Assembly (NCBI GenBank): GCA_017163975.1
Contig: JAFFSR010000237.1
Span: 8,928,001 to 8,992,000, forward strand
DNA length: 64,000 nt
Direction of reading: 5' to 3'
Source of the DNA: Anastatus disparis
Taxonomy: Eukaryota; Arthropoda; Insecta; Hymenoptera; Eupelmidae
Below are positions 54,646-64,000 of the stretch, piece after piece. The notes beneath the pieces were generated by a model. That model did not search any database, was not told the DNA's origin, and worked only from the letters and a program-made list of their open reading frames with translations. A program made the translations under genes and the position numbers. Every line of letters begins with the position of its first letter. The first letter of the stretch is position 1.

Positions 54646-57191
54646 CTCTCTCTCTCCTTTTCTCTCCCTTTAGATACTACCGTATACGACTATTTCAAGC
54701 TGTCCGCCTTTACTTCGTGTTCGCTATTCAAGCATACTGCCACGGAGACAAAACCTCCGTATGTGTATATATAGATATATACGTACATATGACTCTGCGT
54801 TGAGGTGGTCGATTAAAATTTCAAAGGATAGGCTATTGTGCTTTAGATTTTAGTGTGCCTTTCACTATGTGTCGTAGGGTTTCAAAATCAAAAGCTTTCC
54901 TCGCTTGATGTATCATTGAAATAGGCGCGATGATTATTTTAATTGCTTTTCAGAAGCTACGAAAAATAAAGGAAATTCAAGAGATCTCATTGTGTTACTT
55001 TATTATATACATTGATTAAAAAGACGACGTTTAATGTGAAACAATGTTAATTGATTGCAAAGAATACCACACAATAATTCACATTGAGGAATATGATTAA
55101 GAAAAGTTTCTTTCTTTATTTAATAGGGATCATGGTCATATGAATTTGTAGCGACAAAAACTGTGCAAATTACCATTTACGGATGACCTGATGATTAAAT
55201 TTTATACCAACTAAACAAATAATCTAATTTTCTAAACTATTTTATTAATATTTACTAATTTTCTGGAAGTACTATTTACTTTCCTTTTTAGAGTACTTCA
55301 ATCACTTCAATAGATCTTTCAAATTACTTTTATTTATTTAATATTTGATTAAAAATATTAAATTTTCATTGTAATATGTGGATATATTGGAAACAAATTT
55401 TATAATATTTAAATATTTAATGAAAAAGTTACAATTTTCACTAGCTCTTCAAGTACATCCTTCATGAAATAACATTAATTTTTCTCCAAATGGAAAATAT
55501 CAATTTAATCTTCATCAAGTAAAAAGTAAGCGCACAGTATAAAAAAAGAGAAAAAGAAACGGAAAGACGTAGTGCCAAGAAAAAAAAATCAATGTCTCGT
55601 TGTACATTTGCTGGCAGTGAAAAATATTCCCGAATCTGTTTGTTAATATAATTTTGTTCGTATGACGCAGATGGAAATTCGTTTACGCCGAACGACATCA
55701 ATCTAATGATAATTTACTTTCTCTCTCTCTCTTGCAAAACGTAGGAGAAGGCGAAAATGAGCCTCGCGTATTTTTGCCTCGGAGCTACGATACGATACAC
55801 GATTCATCGCTCACCGTTTTTTCCAAGTAGTAATTTCACGGGGAATGTGTGTAAGGTTATGTCAAGAACTGATATTTCAAAATTATGAATATTTTTCCGT
55901 GTACTGATTTGTACAATTCATTCGAGCATAATTCGTCAATTTATTACTTGGATTATTTTTCAAGATGTATATGTTGTGATTTGAAGATAATTTTACATGT
56001 TATGTTATAAGAGATTACTCGGTGAATAAAATTTTTAAACTATCTTGAGCTCAAAAGTTCAAAACTTAATTATCAAATAATTCAGTGGTTTAAAATTCAA
56101 AATGTACAACACTGATTAACTGCTAAACTAAGAACTTTTGAACTTGTAAATTTAGAATTTTTAATTTTTCATAGTTTAGAAATTCGAAATAATTTTTAAA
56201 TAAAAGTAATTAAAAATAATTATTTTGGCAGTTTTAATCACGGATATCCAACTGCTTTATAATTATCAAGGCTACTCTAAATGAAAAAGAGCAGCCCAAC
56301 TTGTGTAAAAATGATATACCACCAAGATTGAGTAAATGCATTTGTAGTGCGGAAGTTAATCTCCATCTCACTTCAACTTCAAGATATTTTTAATATCCGG
56401 TAAAATATACAGCATAGGCATTTCTTTTTCACAATTTTTTTTCTCAGTGCGCGCATATATATTTTTTATATCTCCTAACATTTTATTCTTCTTATTTCTC
56501 ATCACTTTCACCTTCAGATCGTGAACAAATTCAAAAGAGAGAAAAGAGGGACTCTCTCTCGTCGTCGTCGTCGTTCCATATTGAAATTGCACGGAAATTC
56601 GATCCACTCACGGGCAATCGTCAGCGGGAAAGTAACGAAAAGAAAAAGAAGAAGAGATAAAATAAAAAGATAAAAAAGAAAGAAAGAAAGAAAAAAAAGT
56701 CGAGCACAGCATTTGAGAAACACACTAGTATGCAAAAGCGTATATAGCTGACCCCCGAGGGGATGACAACAAAGACTATTTTCTCTATTCGATGTGCTCG
56801 ATCCTTTTTCTTTGTAGAAGAATAGAAACGTGGACCGGTGCTTGGCAAGATCCTTTGGAATACACATATATGTATATACCGAAAAAAAACCAAGCGTATA
56901 TTTAATGTCGCTTGTCCATTTGTATGCAAACATTTTGAAGATGTAGTTTTCTCTCTTTCTTTCTTTTTGGCCGCTGTATCTTCTTTCTCGAATTTATTTA
57001 TTTTTTAATTTTCTTTTCCTTTTTTTTTTATTTTCCGTAAATTGTTATTTTTATAATTTTCGAGATCACAGGTACACGTAAACTTGCGCGTACTTTTTTA
57101 ATAAACGTCACATAGTTTTCAAGAGGAATAGCATGTATGAAATAATAAACTACACGTTAAATTAAAAAAAGGAAAAAAGAAGATATAACAA

Positions 57192-57239
57192 TTATTAAAT
57201 TTACATATTTATATGAATATGTAAATATAAATTTAATAA
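57192..57239. repeat. A+T-rich inverted repeat
   Basis: TTATTAAATTTA and TAAATTTAATAA arms with a bulge and an inner CATAT/ATATG pair. It may be a chance product of A+T richness. Confidence 0.6.
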
Positions 57240-60200
57240 CAAGGAAAAGGATTTGTATAACATTATTTCTTTGCCCTTCTTTTCCCGAATGCGAAAATAT
57301 GAATATTTTAAAGCCGTAAGTGTAAACAACATTTAAATAGTATTTGCTTATATATATATATAAATGTATTTAAGCCGATTTAAAGAGTAAATATGTTCAG
57401 AATATTAAAATTAATACTTTATTCAAAAAAATAAAAAATACATGAATATATATACATATGTACATACATGATAATAAATATTTATATTTAATTAAAATAA
57501 GCAAGTTATGAAATTATTTAAATGATTGAAAATTAATACCGTTACATTTGTTTAATATTTGCGAAAGCTCGAAAAATATAAATGAAAAATATGATTAACG
57601 AGAGAAAGCGTATCTTATATAAAAGCAAAAGAAAATATTACCTCTTTTGTATTCTTCAGTGCTTATCTTATTATTTGAATTAAAAAAAAAAATAAGAGAA
57701 AAAACTAGGAAGCAATTCAGAATCGGATAACTCTTTTCGATTGCAATTAGCGAAGGATTCAATAATCTCGAAAAAATCTAAGCTGCACAGAGAGAGAGCA
57801 ATATCGGTAGGTCGAGTATATACATATAGAGGTGGAATGAGAGCAGAGAGAAGATAGAAATGGATGAAGAGATTTGGTAGTCAGCTCACGCAAATATCAG
57901 CGCATCGCTTCTCTATAACCTGTTATCGAAGTCGTCTCTATATATATGTGTGTGTGCATGCTACCGAGGGTATATATATACAGCCATCTCTCTACTCAAA
58001 TGAACGAGCAACGACACACCAATTCTCAATATAGGATCACGCGCGGACGCATAGAAATGGGAATATGAGAAGAACGGGCTTTCCAGAGGGAAAGTGATAT
58101 ATTATGTGCATGTTTATTTTTCTTTTTTTTTTTGTACATAGCACTTGAAGATTTTGCTAGGTACAATAATACTTATGTGCTGTAATTTATATATTTGATA
58201 TGTTGGGATTTACTATATATAATAATTTTTTAAGATTTATAGATATTTTGAATCAATAATTGAATAGTTAAGTAATTAATATCAATAATTTATTTACTAT
58301 TGTTTAAATTATAAATTTACTGTTGATTTTGGTTTATCATATTAATTATTGATAGTCTGTACATAAACAGAGTTGATGCACTAATATATAATTACCAACA
58401 TTTCAGTTTCGCGAATTTTTATTCTTCGTTCAAATTTTTTTAAATATCTCTGTCGTGCTTTTTATTAGTTAAAATGAAAGAAAGATATTTCTAAAACTAT
58501 TTGAATAATAATCAAAACTTTGGAAAAATATAATGCCGATATTTTACGTCCCCATAAGTACACTTTTTAGTTTTCTTGTAAAATGAATAAGCTTACGAAG
58601 AAATTTATTGAACAAAAAAAAGGGAATTGATAGATCAAGGGCATTTTCATTCGTTTGAAATTTAGCTTTTTGAGGGTATAGTGCGTGCTTCTGATCAAGA
58701 TCTGGCAATTATCGAAATCCCGTCACTTTGTGGCATCATGAAAATTTTTAAAGCTAGCGGTAGGGTCGAAGGGAACGATAACTCGGGACACTTTAGTTTT
58801 ACTCAACGTTTTTACTTTCCTTGTCAATGTGACCTTTTTGATGGTAGAAAATTATTGCTTTATGAAAGATACTTTTAAATATGTTATTTTTTATTTTTTA
58901 ATTTAACTTTTTTTAATACTTATATATTGTAATTGATAGATTTATTATATATTGATCAGAGACAACGTAAGAAATATTTTTTCAAGAACAAAACAAATAT
59001 TTTTACAGAAAATACAAAGATAAAGGTTTATAAAGATCAAACATAGAAACTCTTTATTCGAGTATTAATCCTTGGAATTCATAATTAATTATATTTATTC
59101 AATAATCTGATGGAAAAAAAGTTATTAAAAATCTTGTTTGATTTAATAATTATATGATATTTAATCATCATCAATCATTTTTATCATATTTAAACAAAAA
59201 TTTATTTTTAAACTTAAAAGCCTTATATATATATATATTTACAGCTTAAAAAATTAAATATGATTTTGGAAATATTTACTAGAGCTCTCATTCCAAGGGA
59301 AGAGAAGATCGAAAGACGATAAATATTGTTTTTATAGATAAAAAATTCATAAGAAAATATTTGTTTTTTTTTAATCTTGATCTAATTTTATATCAATTTA
59401 GAAATAATTAATTTACGATAAAAAAATTAATAAGTTTTTCAAAATACTTATTTTTTTTTTAAAACGATGTTCCAGCAGTTTCTATATGATTTTTTTCACC
59501 GTAGCTATAACCATTTTTTTAAGTAACGTTTTTTTTTATTTTTAATCATCTTGTGGTATAGGAAAAATATTTGCTATAAAAAAATTTATTTTTTAATAGA
59601 CGATATTTTTTTAATAGAGGATATAAGAGAAAAGTCAAATAAAAAAAAGGAAAAAAATAGATAAAATAAAATTCTTTCTTGCATAAAAAAATTTTTGCTT
59701 TACTCTTTTAGTAAATTCTCGTTTAGGTATGACAAAAATGATTGAAGAGCAGTGTATGTGACAAATATTTTCAGTCTTTTATACAAATCGATACAAGTTA
59801 GTATTTTAATATTAGTTAATATTTTTTCTTTTTAATATAGCAAAATTATTAAAATTATTTAAACATTTTTTTAAAATTCAAGCATTATGAAGAACAAAAA
59901 ATAAATGAGAGACATATAAAGAGAAAAAAGTATGCAGTTTGGAGATTCCCATCAGCGGTCGTTTAGATAATGGTGAACGATATTGCAGAATCGGTGCCGT
60001 TTCTTCGATGTTCGTGATGCGTTTGTAACGTCCTGGGACCAATGTCGTTGTTTCAGAGTTTACTACAATATCGACAGTTCACGGATCAAGAAAGTATCTT
60101 TTTATTTTATACTTTTCTGTGTTTTCTCTGTACCTTTATTTTGTTCTCGTGTTTTTCAAGTCAGTATTTTCACTATATTTTTATTCAATTATTCTAAGGC

Positions 60201-61216
60201 TTTGTTTTTTCAAATAAGTTATTTCCCTATAGTAATATTTGGTTAAGCTGTAATTGCTTTTATTCAAATACTGTCGCACATGTGCCCTACATGCACATTT
60301 ACATTGTTAGTCAAAATCTACATTTTACTTATTTCAATGAATAAAACACATATTTGTTTAATTTATATTTCTACAAAAACTAGAATTAAAATCATTTAAT
60401 TAAAGGTTATAACAAATTTGATTATTGATTAATAATGGATTTATAAGCTTTATTAGAGATTCTACAACAATATATAGAAATACAACTGTGATTGATTTTA
60501 TTTTGACCATCAATAAAAATAGAATTTTCAAAACGAAAAATTCTTTTTGAGAATTCTACTTAAAATTTAACTAGTTAATTTCAGGCTTTTAAATTTTTAA
60601 AGCCCGTAAGTTTCCTGAGATTTTCAAAACTTTTTTTAATCTTATAGAACCACTTTAGAACATAAATAATAAAAGTTGCCAAAGCGTTCAATCTTTTTAT
60701 TTTTTTATGTTTTGTTGATTATATATTTATATTGCTAATCAATTTATTTTTCATATTTGCAATTTGATTGCAGCTTTTCATAGTATATTTTTATTTTATT
60801 CAATTGAATATAGCACTGAAAAAAAATTCATGGAATAAAAAAAAATTACATATGTATTCTTCACGAGTATTAAAAAAATAATAAAAATATGGTATCAACA
60901 ATCCTCTTCAGAAATTCTTTAGAATTTTTTTCAAGTTTCTACATTGGAAATCCTCAATAGAAATATCTCATTGATGTTTGATTGGCAATATATTTGTAGA
61001 ATTACGTCTCCTATTTATTTTTTTCTTTTAATTTTTATTTCATTCTCTTTTATTTTTCTAGAAAACTCTTAGATATTCAGACTTGTCGATTCTTTTCCAA
61101 GACATTGGAATTTCTGAATATCCCGAATATTTTTGCGCTCTTTGTTGTGAAACTTCCGTTTTATTTTTTCTTTCTTTTTTTTTCTGTACTGTCGCGTTCC
61201 AATAAATCGAGAGACA

Positions 61217-61233
61217 CGCGCGAAAGTCGCGCG
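61217..61233. repeat. CpG-rich mini-hairpin
   Basis: CGCGCGA-AAG-TCGCGCG forms a 7-bp GC stem with a 3-base loop. Confidence 0.65.
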
Positions 61234-61428
61234 CTTTAAGAGGAAATGGTAAAGGGGAGTGTTACGAGGGTGGTATATATGTATAGAAGAAAAAAAAAAG
61301 GAATTAGAAAAAAATTTTGCAATACCTTGCCGCATTGCAAGGAATTTTCCATTTTGCACGACGACAACGACGACGTTTTATATATCGTAAGGCAAGAAAA
61401 ATGCCATTCGATGCAATGTTCAACAATT

Positions 61429-61438
61429 CCCCCCCCCC
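61429..61438. repeat. Poly-C tract (10 C)
   Basis: Run of 10 C followed within a few bases by a T tract. Confidence 0.9.
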
Positions 61439-64000
61439 TGCTTTTTTTTCTCTTTATCCAAGTTTTCGTGCTAAATTTCTTATATTTCAAGCTTCAGAAC
61501 AATGAAAATTGTATTTCAAACTTTATAAATAATAAAAATTACATTTCAGCCTTGGTTACAATAAGAATTTATTAAACAAAATATTTTGTATTACCAGCAA
61601 ATATCAGTATAACGAAGATATCATTTTAACGATTATATTAAAGAATTTGCTATATTATATTTTAATTTTGGTCAAATAAAGCACTAAAAATCATTTTTTA
61701 ACAATCATATATCACTATTTTATACTCTTACACAGTTTTACACCGTTAAAGAATAATTCACTACCAAATTTAATCCCTAATAAAACAAAACCATAAACGT
61801 ATTTTAATTTATAACTCTGAAATTCTCTACATTTAATGTTGAATTTAATATAATTTCTCAAATAATCAAGTTAAATATTACATTTTCATCGCCTCCGCGC
61901 GCATTAACGTATAAAAATAACGTTATGCATCAGCATAAAAAAAAGAGAGAGAGAGAAGGGTAAGTACACGGAATAAAATAAAATGAAGAATAAAAAAGCA
62001 AAGAACGTTAAAGGCAAGAGAAAAAAAAGAGAGAGAAGATATTATCGACATCTTTCGACACGCGCGCATATCGTAAATAAAGCATTAATAAACTATTCCC
62101 GACGTATTCATCGAGCGTAGAAAAAAAAAGGGCGCGAGAGAGAGAGTGAGAAAGAGGCGCATCGATCATACCCAACGGACGTGAATCTCTGAACGACGTG
62201 AAAAGGCTAAGCAGGTAATAGTGAAAAAGAAAAAAACGAAGAAGCAAAAAAAAAAAGAAAAATAAACAAAAAGAAAAAAAAAAATATATACGACGTTGGT
62301 GCTATCACGCTTTAACGTTGCTATACGATCATGCATTTTCTGACGACGTATGCCATCATTATTCGCTCGTTTCACATACTTGTTTCTTTACGTCTCTTTT
62401 TTTTTTCTTTCTAGCTGGCTCTTTTTTTTAGTTCTGTAGATTTTATTTTCTATAGAATGTGTTTTGATGAAAATGGTGGTTTTTATTGATGTGCGAGGAA
62501 TATTAATGATGGATCTTAATGAAAGCATTCGTATTCCGCTGGTATTAAGGCTTTTTGGATTTAATGGAAAATGAATCGTGTGAGAAATTACAATATTTAT
62601 AATTTAATAAATTCAAATGAAATTTTTATTATTTTTATTATATTTATTTTTTATTTTGTTTACACAAAATAAATCACAATATTTACGTCAGTGAAAATTC
62701 AATATTTTTTGCAAATATCCACGAACAAAGAAATAATACGTTGCCCAAAAAACTGAAAAATCATAAATCTGCATATTGTAAAAACAATGTTTACTGTATA
62801 ACGATGAAAAAAAAAGTGAAAGAGAAAAAGTATAAAAAAAAAAAATTTTCGGCTAGACATATCATATATATGTTTATACACATAGTTTAAAACAGTTTGT
62901 CCCAGTAGAAATGTAAAAAGATACGAGTTATACTGTTGCCAGATAGCGCATATAACAAAGTATAGTTTCGTCCCAAAGCGAGAGACTGTTTTTATTATCA
63001 AACGAAAAGCAACGAGGTTAAAAAGAAAAAAAAAGAAGATTTCGTGTAATTCGAATTTATTGAGAGCATTTTGTATGATAATTTTAACATTTGTTTCTCT
63101 TTTATCATTTAATAAATGCTAAGTTAAATTTTGATAAATAATTTAATGTGATTTGAGTATCATTGGAACTTTAATAAATCTAAACTTGCACAAGTCAAAA
63201 TATTTTTTAAAAAGAACTTTAGCTCTTTATCGTACTTTTATAGGATCGAAATTTATCTCAAATTCACTGTCTTTTTTCTTCTTTCTTTTTATTTTATTCT
63301 TTTCACACTCATCGCACAAACTGCATTATTCCAGACCTTATTTCCTTTTCTCTCTCCTTCTCTCTCTTGTAAGAATAAGATAAAAAAAGAAGCTGTTGGC
63401 AAGGTAAGTTGAAACTGAATGTAAGAGGAAAGGGAAGAAAAAAAAAGAGTAGATGCGACGCGTACAGATCGAGAAGGGCAGAAATTGGAAGAAAGCAAGC
63501 GACTATACGATTCTCTTGTTTTTTTTTTTATTCTGTAGAGAAAGATACGATGACTCTTTTTTTTCTTTGTGTCTAGCCACATGTATAATTTATGGCGTGT
63601 AATGCGTGGAACATCATGCGTACAGACATGAGGGAACGATGTTTTTCCGTTTACTCTTTTTTCTTCTCTTTTATTTTCAAAAATCGAATCAAATTTCTAA
63701 TGTTTTGGTTCATAGTTCACTAATATGTCGTTTTTTTTTATATTTATTTTTTTACAGTTTTAATTAGAATTTCAATACATAAATTGATGATGATATTCTG
63801 TGCTGAGTATTTTGCAATTTCAAATATTATATTTTATTGCTATAACTTGATAAAGATATGACTTTAATGATTAAATTATTCATGCATAAATTATAATATT
63901 AATGTATTATGATAATGATGATAACAATATATGAGCATTATAAAACTAAATTTAAAAGATTTAGTCAAGTATATAAATTAAAACAATTTGAACATTTTTA

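Larger units (their letters stand above)
47612..64000 (-). other. Syn1: Intron 5' of the syntrophin exon (partial, at least 16.4 kb)
   Basis: No exon encoding the core of the PDZ domain (GLGISIKGG-type carboxylate-binding loop, VGDAIL, HDEAV) was seen on the minus strand up to the window edge. The preceding exon is therefore inferred to lie beyond 64000. A very short exon or an unusual first exon could have been missed. Confidence 0.6.
54646..64000. other. Gene-free intronic stretch to the window end
   Basis: A+T-rich DNA with purine-rich tracts (56637-56700, 61945-62290) and less biased patches at 57780-58100, 58670-58860, 59940-60110 and 61200-61500. No exon recognised. Confidence 0.55.

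Noticed and set aside
56514..56933. Minus-strand open frame of 139 codons
   Set aside because: The middle is a run of Phe/Leu/Ser from a purine-rich plus-strand tract. A second minus frame overlaps with the same bias, and no family resemblance was seen.

Overview
The window looks like intronic DNA of an insect nuclear genome. It is very A+T-rich by eye, has no dense gene layout, and carries many TA, GA/TC and trinucleotide microsatellites and long purine or pyrimidine runs. A parasitoid wasp or other hymenopteran would fit this texture, but that is a weak guess. The one coding segment I recognise has an insect-type syntrophin sequence.

The only coding sequence I can support is one internal exon on the minus strand (47423-47611, 63 codons). 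It has a good 3' splice site (polypyrimidine tract plus ACAG) and a consensus 5' splice site (GTAAGT). It encodes the end of the PDZ domain and the start of the second half of the split first PH domain of a beta-type syntrophin (Syn1-like), a cytoplasmic adaptor of the dystrophin complex. I found no exon for the rest of the PDZ domain above it, nor for the rest of PH1, PH2 or the C-terminal domain below it. The exon therefore appears to sit between two very long introns: at least 16.4 kb on its 5' side (47612 to beyond 64000) and at least 47.4 kb on its 3' side (47422 to beyond position 1).

Two features in these introns stand out. At 18273/18274, on the gene's own strand, a branch-point-like sequence and a polypyrimidine tract end in TTTTAG, directly followed by GTAAGT. 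This is the layout of a recursive-splicing ratchet point and would split off a 29 kb first segment of the downstream intron. At 47789-47960, about 0.2 kb upstream of the exon, two 50-base arms form a long hairpin. The hairpin is bracketed by GATGAAGG and GGGCCGAAACGTTG, which resemble the hammerhead-ribozyme core found in Penelope-like retroelements.

The rest is intron with simple repeats, short tandem duplications, small palindromes, and several islands of about 100-250 bases that are less A+T-rich and carry homeodomain-type ATTA cores. The islands are candidates for conserved regulatory elements. The long open frames elsewhere are mostly translations of pyrimidine- or purine-rich low-complexity DNA and were not annotated. 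I saw no tRNA, rRNA, CRISPR array, intact transposon or new multigene system.
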